From a virus, in IMG/VR virus record IMGVR_UViG_3300035698_020564, positions 1 to 32,717 of that record: a DNA stretch of 32,717 nucleotides, one strand, 5' to 3'. The notes under the pieces are model-generated. The model saw nothing but the letters and a program-made list of their open reading frames with translations. It was not told the DNA's origin and ran no database searches. Every line of letters begins with the position of its first letter. The first letter of the stretch is position 1. Of the stretch, positions 1 through 9,952 are shown one piece after another. Position numbers and translations under genes: made by a program.

Positions 1-1147
1 AAATAACATCTGTGTCAGTAGCATCTTCATAAGTCGCGCTAGTTGTTGACGAGTAATGGCTTACATTAGGAGTAATTTTCACACCACTTGCGACCATTTG
101 CGTACTAGCCTTGAACGCTATCTGTGAATCTAGAGGATAGCGGTAAACATTTATAGTAAAGTCTGCTATACTTGCATCAACTTGACATAAACTACCATCA
201 ATTAAGTCATATTGTACTTGTATTGTTACATCACTTTGAGTCGTATCGTATCTTATACGCCCTGAAATTCCTGTGGAATTGGATATCGTGCTGGTAGATC
301 CTTCTGTTGAAACTAACTTCGTATGGTTAGTACCATCACTCAAGCGCCAATTACACTCTGTATGTCCTGAACTTCCTTCCGTACCCTTGAAATTACCAGT
401 CACAATAAATAAATAATCTGCTGAAGGCATGTTTACAAATCTAATAGCTGGTATTTTTGTTGTTGGTGCTAATGCATTTCCAGAGAGATTATCCCCTGTA
501 GGCAAAACACAGTCTGTATCTGCATCATAACCCTCCATTGTTGAACTATTATCATACCATCTACAACTTGCTGTGTTTGGAAAAGTTGCAGCGCCATAAA
601 AAGAAGCTTGGCTAATATTAGAGATGTTAACCCTTGAAGCTAACGCTATCACTGCATTATCGTAATAGCCCGATACAGCGTCTCCCTCTGCTTCTAGCCT
701 TAAAATAACTGCTGAGGCATCGCTACCAACCGCGAAGTTAACGCAATTATCTGTCCAAACTGAAGAAGTAGAGAAAGCACTTGTAGCACTTTCAACGCCT
801 CCAACATGAACATTTAACTCCATGTTAGAATCAGAATTTTTGTAACGAATACAAGCAGCATAATTTCCTGAATTTAATGTTACAGCATCAAATTGCCTAT
901 AGTCTCCATCTGCTGAGGGGTCAAAGGTTAAAGCCTTTTTCCCTGAGCCATCGACATTAGAAGTTTGTATTTCATCTGTAGTAGGTGAGCCGCTTCCGGT
1001 CGTGCCAGCTAAACCAGCCTCAAAACCACCATTAACCAAGGGGTTTAACCCTACTATTTTCCCTTGATCTACTAAAGATATTCTTGCACTAGCCCCGAAA
1101 GTAATAAAAATTGTTAGTAATATTAAAATTAAAGATTTTTTAAACAT
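1..1147 (-). CDS. Secreted lectin/fibre-like virion-region protein, 3' part missing
   Basis: An open frame starts at ATG 1147, behind a GAAAGGGAAAC ribosome-binding site, and stays open for 382 codons to the left window edge, so the C-terminus is missing. Residues 1-21 are a clear Sec signal peptide (FKKSLILILL core, predicted cut after GASA). Residues about 34-48 read NPLVNGGFEAGLAG, a pattern I know from carbohydrate-binding jelly-roll domains of phage and surface proteins. The rest is Ser/Thr/Gly/Asn-rich with scattered cysteines (ACIRY, NCVNF, SCRWY, DTDCV, ECNW, LCQVD) and looks extracellular and beta-rich. It follows the tail-tip genes, so a tail fibre or receptor-binding role fits, but a signal peptide is unexpected on an ordinary virion protein. 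The fold and role are inferred. Confidence 0.75.
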   Translation of the reverse strand, partial: MFKKSLILILLTIFITFGASARISLVDQGKIVGLNPLVNGGFEAGLAGTTGSGSPTTDEIQTSNVDGSGKKALTFDPSADGDYRQFDAVTLNSGNYAACIRYKNSDSNMELNVHVGGVESATSAFSTSSVWTDNCVNFAVGSDASAVILRLEAEGDAVSGYYDNAVIALASRVNISNISQASFYGAATFPNTASCRWYDNSSTMEGYDADTDCVLPTGDNLSGNALAPTTKIPAIRFVNMPSADYLFIVTGNFKGTEGSSGHTECNWRLSDGTNHTKLVSTEGSTSTISNSTGISGRIRYDTTQSDVTIQVQYDLIDGSLCQVDASIADFTINVYRYPLDSQIAFKASTQMVASGVKITPNVSHYSSTTSATYEDATDTDVI

Positions 1148-1164
1148 TGTTTCCCTTTCTTCTT

Positions 1165-1815
1165 TTAAGCGTCAAATTTAGCTTCAAAACATTCTCTTAG
1201 TAATTTAGCATCTGAAGTACAAGACGAAGTTTCGTTTGTGTTATCCCTTTTTATGATGATTAAGAGCTTATCACCCCCTGCAACCGCAACGCTGTTAACT
1301 TCTCCGCTTCCATCGGTCAAATCTATGTCTCCGATGGCTGTTATTTCATTTGCTGCGCCTGTTCCTGACATGTCAACTTGAGTATTAGTTGATTGGTGAA
1401 AGTTTGGATAAGTGCCTAAGACTGTACTCGCAGCTTTGATTAAGTATGTTTTAGCATTAAATAATATATCTCCAACCTGAGAATTAGCAGCAAACAAGCC
1501 ATTTTTAAGCTTAATTTGACCACCAGCACTATAACTAGTCGGAATTGCAAGCAAACAAGCAACTGCTTGATTTGACTCATCATCAAAAGTTAATAATTCT
1601 AAATCATCTACAATTTCTTCAAGAGGTGCGTTTGCATCTTCTGAAAGTCTCCAAATTATTGAAGAACCACCGCCGCCGCTTGAGTTATCCTCAAAATACT
1701 TTTTAGTGACCGCGTGAGCGTCATCTGTGGGCGTTCCGACTTCTACAGGAGCAACGCTAGGCAATGCCTCGGATTCAATTTCTGTAATCATTTCATAATT
1801 TGTTACTGTAGGCAT
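1165..1815 (-). CDS. Putative tail fibre/tip-associated structural protein
   Basis: This 216-residue protein starts at ATG 1815 after GGGGAG. Near residues 27-42 it has GTPTDDAHAVTKKYFED, a version of the 'PTDDDHATTKGYVD' motif common at the start of phage tail-fibre and side-fibre proteins. A Gly/Ser linker (SSGGGGSS) follows, then a mostly beta, Asp/Ala-rich domain beginning IIWRLSED. The C-terminus is Cys-containing (SSCTSDAKLLRECFEAKF). It lies between the large tail-tip protein and the secreted lectin-like gene, with only 17 bp to the latter. A fibre-base or fibre-attachment role is likely from motif and position; there is no enzymatic motif. Confidence 0.7.
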   Translation of the reverse strand: MPTVTNYEMITEIESEALPSVAPVEVGTPTDDAHAVTKKYFEDNSSGGGGSSIIWRLSEDANAPLEEIVDDLELLTFDDESNQAVACLLAIPTSYSAGGQIKLKNGLFAANSQVGDILFNAKTYLIKAASTVLGTYPNFHQSTNTQVDMSGTGAANEITAIGDIDLTDGSGEVNSVAVAGGDKLLIIIKRDNTNETSSCTSDAKLLRECFEAKFDA

Positions 1816-1835
1816 CTATTAACTCCCCTTAAATA

Positions 1836-3890
1836 TTACCAACTACCTGAATTGTCTTCAATATTTTTCTGAGTATTAGTTTTAATTTTTATCCCTCTTA
1901 AATTTTTATTCATGGAAGAAATAACAGCTGTTATGCTTCTGAAAGTTCTTTTAACATAGTTAAAACCTGTCATTTTTTCCCTTTTTATAGTTATAGTTTC
2001 TCCGACCGTATTATCTGCCAGTTGAAGTTTTGATTCTAAGGAAATAAATCTTTGCCAATCTTCATAAAGCAACATATATCGATTCGCTATGTCTTCCGCA
2101 TCAGTGTCATTTATTAAATATACTTGAATTTCAAGAGTTTCATTAACTTCATGTAAATATAAGGCAACATCTGAGGTTTTATATTCATAGCTGTGAGAAT
2201 ATCTTTGAGCACCGTTTGAATTTTCTTTTCTACTATAAAAAATTTTATAAAGGCTATAAATTTGAGATCCATCAAAATCAACGCTAAAACTTCCCTGTAA
2301 TATCTTACTTGAATCTAAAGTGTATGAGCTTGCTTCTAATGGGTTTAAATATCTATATGAAATTTTATTATCATCGTCTATGTAGATTTGACCTAAAACA
2401 GAGTTATTAATTTTTTTTATGATTTCTCTGAATGTTGGAAATGTTGGAGATAGATCCTCTGGAATAGAAAAACCTAATGGCCTGCCATCAGTTAAGGCCG
2501 TTATGTCTGTTTCGTTATAATCATCTGTTGTTAACCCTGCAAAATTGCTGAATAAATCTATTAAAATAAGGCTTGAATCGGTTAAATTTCCAATACTAGA
2601 ATCATTTGTTGTTGCATGTTTTTTGCCATAACATCGGCAAAATATTTGCATTCCAGAAGGATTAAAAGTTGTTAACCCTGCATGATTTGCTTCAAAATTA
2701 TCCGCTAATATAAAGCCCACAAAATTTAGAACGCCTATTCCAGCAGCGGGGGCCGTTTCGGTGTAATCAATTCCATATTTTAAATTATAAAAATTTCCGC
2801 TATCATCTTTTATTTTAATATATCCAATTGTTGATCTCTCAATTACATCATCGGTGTCAACAGCGGCAAAAGCGGGAGAAACATCAACATTATCAGTGTC
2901 AACAGCAGTCACAAAGCTTGCTGTTGTCTTTGTACTATTAAAAACAGAGTCACCAATTTTAAGAAAATGATCAGCCCCAACAATCAAATTTGTTGTTGTA
3001 GAGCCTACGGCTAAAGTTAAACTTAATTGATGTTGCGTATTATGATCATGTTTAACAAACCACCTTCGATTGTTGGTGGTTAAAGCATCCTCTTCAAAAT
3101 CAAGATTTATGCCCATTATATCATCAACAACACCATAAACATGCCTTCTTGCATAACCTTTGAAATTTTCATCAAAAGGAGTCCAAAAAGTATAATTAAA
3201 ATAACTAGAATATTCATTTCCATATCCATTTGAAAAAAAAGTGCTATTAAAAACATGTTCTAAGCTTCTAAAACTAAGTTTTATTTCGTTATCATTAATG
3301 TCAAATTCCTCTATTTTACCCCTATATATGTTTTTAACTGACTGATCAGACCCAACCATATGATATAATTTGATATTTTTATTCTTGAATCCATCATAAA
3401 TATAGAAACTTCCATCGGAATTAATAAAAGAAATGGAACCTGAAGCGGTCCCGAATATTTGCATATCATCTCTATTATTTTGTGGAAGTGAAATTCTTCC
3501 CTCTGATATTCTCGGAGCAAAATAAACTTCTGTTGTCGTGTCGTCTGTTGGATCTATATAAGAATCTATGCTTCTTGTAGCAAGATAAAGCTCAAAAAAT
3601 ACAACCATTGTATAAGATGTTGGGTTAGAAGTGTTTATATATAGCCTTTTATTGGGAATATCAAAATAAAATTCTTCTGCACTTGGAGAAGTACTTGAAC
3701 CTTTTGTTAATGCAACGCTCTTTTTATTAACCCTAATAACATTTTCAAAATGAACATTTGAAAGCTCAAAATCTGTATAATAAATATTTGCGGTAACATT
3801 TGTCCAATCTTCAACAATTTTTGCGCATTCAACTACTGCAAGAAGATCTTTTCTAGAAGCAGTTTTTTCTTTTGCAATAGCGTAGCTCAT
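1836..3890 (-). CDS. Large tail-tip / baseplate hub-like protein
   Basis: At 684 residues this is the largest tail gene after the tape measure and occupies the usual hub/tip position, downstream of the tape measure and two smaller tail proteins. The N-terminal part (about 71-105) carries EEFYFDIPNKRLYI, which resembles a segment of the preceding tail protein. Residues about 140-215 (FGTASGSISFINSDGSFYIYDGF, then KIEEFDINDNEIKLSFRSLE in two stretches) suggest the beta-sandwich/OB-like folds of tail hub proteins. The ATG overlaps the upstream stop by 4 bp (ATGA), so translation is coupled. No peptidase motif is evident. It probably forms the central tip below the tube and anchors fibres; this rests on size and order more than on a diagnostic motif. 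Confidence 0.65.
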   Translation of the reverse strand: MSYAIAKEKTASRKDLLAVVECAKIVEDWTNVTANIYYTDFELSNVHFENVIRVNKKSVALTKGSSTSPSAEEFYFDIPNKRLYINTSNPTSYTMVVFFELYLATRSIDSYIDPTDDTTTEVYFAPRISEGRISLPQNNRDDMQIFGTASGSISFINSDGSFYIYDGFKNKNIKLYHMVGSDQSVKNIYRGKIEEFDINDNEIKLSFRSLEHVFNSTFFSNGYGNEYSSYFNYTFWTPFDENFKGYARRHVYGVVDDIMGINLDFEEDALTTNNRRWFVKHDHNTQHQLSLTLAVGSTTTNLIVGADHFLKIGDSVFNSTKTTASFVTAVDTDNVDVSPAFAAVDTDDVIERSTIGYIKIKDDSGNFYNLKYGIDYTETAPAAGIGVLNFVGFILADNFEANHAGLTTFNPSGMQIFCRCYGKKHATTNDSSIGNLTDSSLILIDLFSNFAGLTTDDYNETDITALTDGRPLGFSIPEDLSPTFPTFREIIKKINNSVLGQIYIDDDNKISYRYLNPLEASSYTLDSSKILQGSFSVDFDGSQIYSLYKIFYSRKENSNGAQRYSHSYEYKTSDVALYLHEVNETLEIQVYLINDTDAEDIANRYMLLYEDWQRFISLESKLQLADNTVGETITIKREKMTGFNYVKRTFRSITAVISSMNKNLRGIKIKTNTQKNIEDNSGSW

Positions 3891-4594
3891 GAAGAATAAA
3901 CCTTTCTTCCAATTATTGAAAACCTATGTACGCCCTTTGTAATTGCTTCATAATCTTCATTCACGCCAGAATAAATATGGTCAAGTTTCATCCATGAGAC
4001 ATGCACATTAGTTGAAAAAACGCCTACTCCTTTAAGTACTAGAACATATTTTTCATCCTCTTTTAATGGAACATCAGCAAATCTAAAATATATTTCAGCA
4101 GCGACATTTTCAGAATTGCTAACTTGTGAATTTGTGAATTGATTTTGTGAACTGGCTAAAACTTTTTCAGTAGGAACTCCGTTTAATTCTGGATGAATTT
4201 GAAGACTTAAATTCGCAAAAGTAGGGTTTCCCTTTTTTACGATCCATATTTTTACATATCTTAAATACATATTAGCTTCACATTTGAAACCCTGAAATAA
4301 TTCTAAATTTTCCATCTCGGCTTGTGTTGCCCAGGTCCCGAAAACAAGAAAATATGTATTGAAAAGCATTGTTTTTGCGCTAGGATCTCCCGAATCTGTA
4401 CATCTTATATACAAAATCTTAGTTGCAGAATCATAATAATATTCCCCTGCTAGAAGGGCCCCTACACCGGAACCGAGATTTAGGGCTATTGTGCCTTGAG
4501 TTATAGACTTAATTCTTGATTCTAAATTAACAATAGGTGTCTTATACTCGCTACCAGTTGCAGCTTGCCAAAATGTCAAAGTCCTTAAGCCCAT
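3887..4594 (-). CDS. Tail-tip associated protein
   Basis: The frame is open from 4633, but ATG 4594 is the better start: it lies 2 bp after the upstream TAA, behind GAGGAAATT, giving 235 residues beginning MGLRTLTFWQ. Residues about 50-88 (EYYYDSATKILYIRC onward) resemble residues 71-105 of the next tail protein. The C-terminal half has a jelly-roll-like look (LRYVKIWIVKKGNP, then EIYFRFADVPLKEDEKYVLV) typical of beta-sandwich binding modules. It sits between the discoidin-like tail protein and the hub-like protein and overlaps the latter by ATGA. It is probably a distal tail or minor tail protein; the exact role is unknown. Confidence 0.6.
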   Translation of the reverse strand: MGLRTLTFWQAATGSEYKTPIVNLESRIKSITQGTIALNLGSGVGALLAGEYYYDSATKILYIRCTDSGDPSAKTMLFNTYFLVFGTWATQAEMENLELFQGFKCEANMYLRYVKIWIVKKGNPTFANLSLQIHPELNGVPTEKVLASSQNQFTNSQVSNSENVAAEIYFRFADVPLKEDEKYVLVLKGVGVFSTNVHVSWMKLDHIYSGVNEDYEAITKGVHRFSIIGRKVYSS

Positions 4595-4596
4595 TT

Positions 4597-5712
4597 TTAA
4601 ATTTCCTCTTGCATAGAAAAACTTACATTCCAAATACCGACTTTAACTATTGTCTTAGAGATCGAAGAAGTGAATTTTACAAGCTTGGTCCATTCGTTAG
4701 TTGAACTCGTAACGGTAGTTTCAGAATCAAAAGCTATTATTAAAGGCGTATGACTTCCAAATTCTTTAAACGCTGCGATAAGAAAATCAAGGTCTGTTTT
4801 ATTACAATATTGGATCATTACCTCGCCAAAACTACTTTTTTGCGTCTTAATATCTGCGTATTGTTCCCCACTTTCGGCTTGCTGAATATTTGAAAGATCT
4901 TCAATAGTTTCCTGAAATTCTCTTTGAACATTTGAACTTTCTAGTTCATAAGCATCTCCCAGGTAAACAAAACCAGCTTCAATATGCCCTAAAACATTGC
5001 TAAGATCTTCAATATAAAGTCTAAAGTATCTATATGAAGTTGTAAACAATCCATCCATATCAATTTTAACTATTGAAGCGCTATTATAAGTTAAAACAAC
5101 CTCTTCTGGACTATTCCACGAATCGCTTGCACTTGCTTGAAGAGTAATTGTTGCAGTTGATGAAAGATTTAATATTTTTCCTGCTTTATCAAGTAAAATA
5201 AAAGCTTTTGGGTTTTGAGAAGTGCCAAGGTCAAACTTAAGCCATTCAGCAGGATAACAAATTCTAGAACTATCAGCTTCATAACTATCCGCCCCAGTGT
5301 CATCAACTAAACTATTAAAACCCAATAAATCAGCTGCAATTGTTAAAACATTTGTCCAATTAAGCTCAAAATTTGTTGTCCTAGAAATTGTAAATTTATT
5401 TGTAGTGGAAGAATAGGCAACCGTAAAATTTGTTGAGGAAGCGTTTAACTGTGTCTGAATTTCTGTGGCTAAAGTTGCGCCTGTATATTCTGCGACAGTT
5501 AGAGTTATAGCTTTACTTGCTCCATCGTCTATATAAAAAACATTATTAAAGACTGTGACATTAAACCAACCTGAACTTCTCCAAGCTTGGCCCCTATGAG
5601 ATATTTGAATGTTCTCTACAGGATAAGTTGCGTTTTCGCTGGAAGCTGTAAGAGCACTTATTTCGTCCGAATCAAGGAAGTTGTCAGCCATTAGTTTTGT
5701 TCTATTTCCCAT
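4597..5712 (-). CDS. Minor tail protein with beta-sandwich domains
   Basis: This 371-residue protein starts at ATG 5712, directly after the tape-measure stop (TAA-ATG). An in-frame ATG at 5691 (MADNFLDSDE) is a possible alternative. Residues about 50-140 hold a repeat-type phage module (VFYIDDGASKAITLTVAEYT, then FELNWT and LLGFNS) that also occurs in the tail tube protein at 10397-11932. Residues about 155-255 (EWLKFDLGTSQNPKAFILLD, then SYRYFRLYIED) look like a discoidin/galactose-binding jelly roll. The C-terminal region (IIAFDSETTVTSSTNEWTKL) resembles distal-tail proteins. Position just after the tape measure is where siphophages place Dit-like proteins, so a distal-tail/adsorption role is inferred. 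Confidence 0.65.
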   Translation of the reverse strand: MGNRTKLMADNFLDSDEISALTASSENATYPVENIQISHRGQAWRSSGWFNVTVFNNVFYIDDGASKAITLTVAEYTGATLATEIQTQLNASSTNFTVAYSSTTNKFTISRTTNFELNWTNVLTIAADLLGFNSLVDDTGADSYEADSSRICYPAEWLKFDLGTSQNPKAFILLDKAGKILNLSSTATITLQASASDSWNSPEEVVLTYNSASIVKIDMDGLFTTSYRYFRLYIEDLSNVLGHIEAGFVYLGDAYELESSNVQREFQETIEDLSNIQQAESGEQYADIKTQKSSFGEVMIQYCNKTDLDFLIAAFKEFGSHTPLIIAFDSETTVTSSTNEWTKLVKFTSSISKTIVKVGIWNVSFSMQEEI

Positions 5713-8700
5713 TTATCTATTCCATCCATTTACTTCAATTTTTTTGTTAGCTCTTCCAAGTTCACGTTCATTAATCATAACTGGAATTTCTGCATAAATT
5801 ACAATCGGTTTATTTTCACCTTCACCACTCATTATTCTATTAAATAACTTTGCTTGTTGGCTCATGTTTAGGATCATTTCTTTAGAGTTTAGCCCTGCAA
5901 GAACTTTATCTCCGGTATATGAATGACCTGGAACACTAGCTAAACCATTTTGAGCTTTAACCATATTTGCAGCCATTAGAGCCGGAACGCCACCATTTTG
6001 GAGACCGATAACGCTTAAAAGTTTTTTAGCACCTTTTTTCACACTACTCCATAGACTTCCAGCCGGACCGCCTTTTTTCATATAATTAACGGCCTGCATA
6101 AAGAGGTCTACAGCCTGCTTAAAAACTTTTCCGATGTCTTTAAAAACATTTGCAGCACCTTTTATCATGCCTCCTAAGAATCTAAAAACTGGACCTAAAA
6201 CTTTCATTACTATACTAGCAACAACCTTAATAACCGCTGTGATAGCTATTCTAAAGGTATCTGCAATAACAACAGCTATTTCAGCCCAGAAAGTCGGGTT
6301 AAGAACATATAAGAAAATAGCATCAATAGCTTTTTTAAGTCCTATTATTATTCCGCCAACAAGACCAAGTAAAAGTTTCACGCCTAGACCGCCAGTAATA
6401 AGCCCAATCATTGATTTAATACCAACTGCAATAATATTCTTCCAAAACTCAGGCTTAGAAAATAAAACCATTAATCCATCTACCAAAATAGGCAGCATAT
6501 TTGTTAAAGCGTCAATCGTTTCAGGCAATCGCTTTACTAACTCATCTATTAAAACAGGTATATTTTCAGCAATTTGAAGAGGTAAATCCATTGCCATTTT
6601 AGATAATTCTTTAGCAAATTTTTTAAATTCCTCCTGGTCCTTACCAAAAATGTCGATAATTCCGCCTACAGCCATAGCATAAGGATTTCCACTATTCATC
6701 AGCCCAGAAGTAACAGCCCCCTTAACCTGGTCAGCACTTCCAGCCGCCGCCCCTGCATAAAGATCCTCTGACATTTGACCAGATAACCCGACTTTTGAGC
6801 CAGCGTCCCGTATCGCTAAAGCATATCTAGCTTTTCCCTGGGAATTAATAGCTTCCTCGGCTTTTCTTGCTGCTCTAAGCTCTTCTACATAGTCTCTTTT
6901 AGTTGCTAAAATATTTTGATCTATTGCTAATTGTCTTCCCTTTTCACTCGTGATTAAGCTTTCACCTCTCCATATTTTGCCAATATCTGCGCCAATAGAT
7001 TTTCTAACCTTTTTAATGCTATCCTCTGTTTCCAATATTTTTTTAATTACAACTATTTGCTCTTTTTTCTGAGAAGTGACATAAGTTTCCATTTCTGCCG
7101 CTTCCGCTGTCGATATTAAACTAAATTTTTTAGAAATTTTTGCGACCGTAGAATAAAAAGCCAATATTTTACCGCCTAACCATTTAATAATCTCTACCGC
7201 CTTTCTCCCCATAAAGACAAATGATTCCGCTACCCCCGTTATTGCATAAGCAATACCATATATAGTTAAAAGAAAACTTTTTTTGAAAAGGTTTTTTATC
7301 CAAATAAATGATTCTTTCATAGTATCTATAATAACGCTTGATTCTTTCCAAAGTTTAACCATTTTTCCCCATACAGTTGAAAAAATCTTTGTTTTCTTTT
7401 CTATAACCTGAAATGCTTTATATAAAAGATAAAGTGCAGCAATTACTAAAACAACCTTAATTAATATTATCACAAAAGGAGCTATTAAAACCCAAGCTGC
7501 TTTTGCAACCGCCCACATTCCAGCAGCGGTTAAATGAAGAATACTATTAAAACCTAAACCAGCCACCGACATTTTAGTGAATGCGCTAGAAACAGCAGTT
7601 GCCAAAATTGGGAATACACCAGCTAATTTTTTAGTAATTAAGGTTGATGTTGCTATTTGACCTATAAATTTTTGAATATAATTGTTCTTTATAACTATGT
7701 TTAAGCCTTTAATTGCCGAAGCTACCAGCACAATTGTGAAAGCCCATTTAGTAAAAGTTCCAATTGCTTGTAAAGCCCTACCTGTTAAAGCTGTCAAAAA
7801 ACCAGCTGATTTTAAGAAGGTTTTTGATGAATTTTCTAATATTGCAAGAAATTTAGTCCAAACAACATTAACTTTTTGCTCTATTAATTCCGCACCTTTA
7901 CCCATAGCAATGTTTATATTTTGAATTGAAATAGCTTGTCTCTTTAATTGCTCGATGATTGTCATGCTTGTTTCTTCAACTAAACCATTAAGCGAAGCTG
8001 TTTTTTCAAGTAGTGCATTATATCGAACCTGTACTTTTTCATTTGCTGTTAAGCTTTTCATATGCCCATGAACTGCTTTTCCAGCTTTTGAGGAAGCAAT
8101 TGAATGTTCCGACAAGTTAACCGTCATATTGGCTAACATTTGTGTTTGTCCACTTAAGGCTTCAACTACTGCAAGAGTCGATTGAAATAAATCTTTATGA
8201 TTTGCTTTTGCAAGCTGTGAGATAATAGGCAACATTTTTTTCATTTGCCCTTTTGCAAGTCCTATTGACTCGCCATATCTTAATAGCTCCGAAATACTTC
8301 TTTGAGTTTCTTCTATACCGAATCTTTGAGTTTTAGAAAATTCTATTGCAATTTCGTTCCATTCTTCAAATGTCCCAGTAACGCCCTTAGTTTCTCTATT
8401 CAAACTAGTAACTAAAAATGTAAACGCTGTTGTTGTTGCTTGCATTTGAGCCATTATATCAACAGATCTTTGCATTGCTCTAACCATTTTAGTACCAACA
8501 GCAATGAAAAAAGATCCTAAAAGAAACAATAACTGTTTAAGAACTAAAGCCAAGCCACCCATTGCAACCGTTAAAGCAATAATTCCGCCACCAGCCATTT
8601 TGACCATTAAGCTATCACTTTTGAGCATATTAAAACCAACCAAACTAAATATACCAGATAGAGCCGTTAATCTTGAGACTAGCCCAAAAATTCCTTTATC

Positions 8701-9579
8701 GAAAATCTCTGTTGATGTTAACCCTTGCCAAAATGATTTTGAAACGCTCTTAATTGCGTCTTTTGTCGCTTTCATTTTGAGATTTGTTGAGACAAAAGCG
8801 GTACCTACACTTGCAATAGCATTATTTAAGCCAGCAAGTGAGCGTATTGCTATTTTTCCCAAAATAGGAAAAGATTTACTAAGCTTTGCAATTGGACCAG
8901 TTAAACTAACTAATTTTATATTTACGGTTAAAAGAGCTAGGTTTATAGCATTAACGGCCGTAACAGAAGCACTTAAACCAATAAAAGCAGCCGTCACACC
9001 GATTACTTTTCCAGTAATTCCAACGAATAAATCAAAGATTTTGTCAAGCCCTAACGCTTTTAAAATTCCTCTAAATGATAAAAATTCACCTATTAATTCA
9101 GAAATTTTTTGGGTTAAAACGTCAATTGCTTCAGCATAAACTGCAAATTTTGCCATTTGTACCGCAATACTTCTTAAAAAATTTCCTAATTTGTCAAATC
9201 CTTTAAGTTTCAGGAAGTGAGATATCAAGACTAGGAATTTTGCTATTTTTTTAAAGTCGAAGTTTGCAATAATTGTTACGAAATCCGAAAATACATCTAT
9301 CATCTCGAGAACCGTATCTTTAATATTTTTAAGCTTTTCTAAGAAGCTAGTTTGTTTTTTAGTTGCGTTTACTGTTGATTTTGCCAGTTGATTGTTTAAA
9401 ATTACTGCCTGTTTTGTCGTTTCAAGTTGACTTTTACCTAATTGTCCGAGAACTTTATTCGCATCGTCAGCACTTTTTTGCAAAGAACCCATGCTTTTCT
9501 CTATTTTTTCAACCGTTGCAGTTGCTTTGTCTATAACTTCAAGTAAATAATTGACTTTAATTTCTTGATCAGTTGACAT
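5713..9579 (-). CDS. Tape measure protein
   Basis: This is the longest gene in the window (1288 residues). It follows the frameshifted chaperone pair, overlapping it by 11 bp, and precedes minor tail genes, the standard siphophage order. The N-terminus (about 1-90) is a coiled coil rich in Lys/Gln/Ala. The middle has long hydrophobic stretches (for example GGGIIALTVAMGGLALVL and KAAWVLIAPFVIILIKVVLV), and the C-terminal third has more (GLITGGLGVKLLLGLVGGI) before a Gly/Lys-rich tail. This profile is typical of tape measures, which set tail length and may help DNA cross the inner membrane. At the usual ~1.5 angstrom per residue it would give a tail near 190 nm. No lysozyme or peptidase motif was noticed. 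Confidence 0.92.
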   Translation of the reverse strand: MSTDQEIKVNYLLEVIDKATATVEKIEKSMGSLQKSADDANKVLGQLGKSQLETTKQAVILNNQLAKSTVNATKKQTSFLEKLKNIKDTVLEMIDVFSDFVTIIANFDFKKIAKFLVLISHFLKLKGFDKLGNFLRSIAVQMAKFAVYAEAIDVLTQKISELIGEFLSFRGILKALGLDKIFDLFVGITGKVIGVTAAFIGLSASVTAVNAINLALLTVNIKLVSLTGPIAKLSKSFPILGKIAIRSLAGLNNAIASVGTAFVSTNLKMKATKDAIKSVSKSFWQGLTSTEIFDKGIFGLVSRLTALSGIFSLVGFNMLKSDSLMVKMAGGGIIALTVAMGGLALVLKQLLFLLGSFFIAVGTKMVRAMQRSVDIMAQMQATTTAFTFLVTSLNRETKGVTGTFEEWNEIAIEFSKTQRFGIEETQRSISELLRYGESIGLAKGQMKKMLPIISQLAKANHKDLFQSTLAVVEALSGQTQMLANMTVNLSEHSIASSKAGKAVHGHMKSLTANEKVQVRYNALLEKTASLNGLVEETSMTIIEQLKRQAISIQNINIAMGKGAELIEQKVNVVWTKFLAILENSSKTFLKSAGFLTALTGRALQAIGTFTKWAFTIVLVASAIKGLNIVIKNNYIQKFIGQIATSTLITKKLAGVFPILATAVSSAFTKMSVAGLGFNSILHLTAAGMWAVAKAAWVLIAPFVIILIKVVLVIAALYLLYKAFQVIEKKTKIFSTVWGKMVKLWKESSVIIDTMKESFIWIKNLFKKSFLLTIYGIAYAITGVAESFVFMGRKAVEIIKWLGGKILAFYSTVAKISKKFSLISTAEAAEMETYVTSQKKEQIVVIKKILETEDSIKKVRKSIGADIGKIWRGESLITSEKGRQLAIDQNILATKRDYVEELRAARKAEEAINSQGKARYALAIRDAGSKVGLSGQMSEDLYAGAAAGSADQVKGAVTSGLMNSGNPYAMAVGGIIDIFGKDQEEFKKFAKELSKMAMDLPLQIAENIPVLIDELVKRLPETIDALTNMLPILVDGLMVLFSKPEFWKNIIAVGIKSMIGLITGGLGVKLLLGLVGGIIIGLKKAIDAIFLYVLNPTFWAEIAVVIADTFRIAITAVIKVVASIVMKVLGPVFRFLGGMIKGAANVFKDIGKVFKQAVDLFMQAVNYMKKGGPAGSLWSSVKKGAKKLLSVIGLQNGGVPALMAANMVKAQNGLASVPGHSYTGDKVLAGLNSKEMILNMSQQAKLFNRIMSGEGENKPIVIYAEIPVMINERELGRANKKIEVNGWNR

Positions 9580-9952
9580 TATTTTTATCCTTTGGCTGTG
9601 AAGACTTCATTTTCGCATCCTCGGCTTTTGACATCTCTGATTCAATTATATTATAGCATGTCATCTCAAGCAATGAAATTTCTTCTAACCTGGTAACTAT
9701 GCCAAGTTTTTTCCTCAAAACTAACTCGCTATGTTGCACATATACAGCAATAATTATGTCGTCAAAATAGCTTGCTGGGCATTGATATAATATGTCATGC
9801 TTATACTTAAACTGAAATTTAAAAGCGTCAGCCTTGTCTTTTACAGGATAATTGTTATAACAATTTCGCATTCTTTGTGTATCTTCGTTGCAATCTTCAC
9901 AGTCATAAAAATCATATTTAGGATCTATTAGAAACCAGGCATACTCTTTTAT
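9569..9952 (-). CDS. Tail assembly chaperone, frameshift-expressed C-terminal domain (lambda gpT-like)
   Basis: An ATG lies at 9871 (protein MRNCYNNYPVKDKADAF...), but the frame is open upstream all the way to the slippery site at 9952-9960. Slipping by -1 there adds IKEYAWFLIDPKYDFYDCED and six further residues before that Met. The ATG at 9871 has no convincing ribosome-binding site. Two adjacent small genes between tail tube and tape measure, joined by a -1 slip, is the lambda G/GT arrangement; the fusion acts as a chaperone coating the tape measure during tail assembly. The extension has a CEDC motif and an amphipathic helix near LRKKLGIVTRLEEISLLEM. It overlaps the tape measure start by 11 bp. 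Confidence 0.8.
   Translation of the reverse strand: MKEYAWFLIDPKYDFYDCEDCNEDTQRMRNCYNNYPVKDKADAFKFQFKYKHDILYQCPASYFDDIIIAVYVQHSELVLRKKLGIVTRLEEISLLEMTCYNIIESEMSKAEDAKMKSSQPKDKNNVN

Noticed and set aside
1-1147. Possible diversity-generating retroelement target in the fibre-like gene
   Set aside because: No reverse transcriptase or template repeat was seen in the window, and the gene's 3' end, where a variable region would lie, is missing.
8504-9139. A 211-codon plus-strand open frame inside the tape measure gene
   Set aside because: It is antisense to a well-supported gene, has no ribosome-binding site, and its Pro/Lys/Ile-rich translation is what the complement of a Leu/Ala/Gly/Phe-rich tape measure gives.
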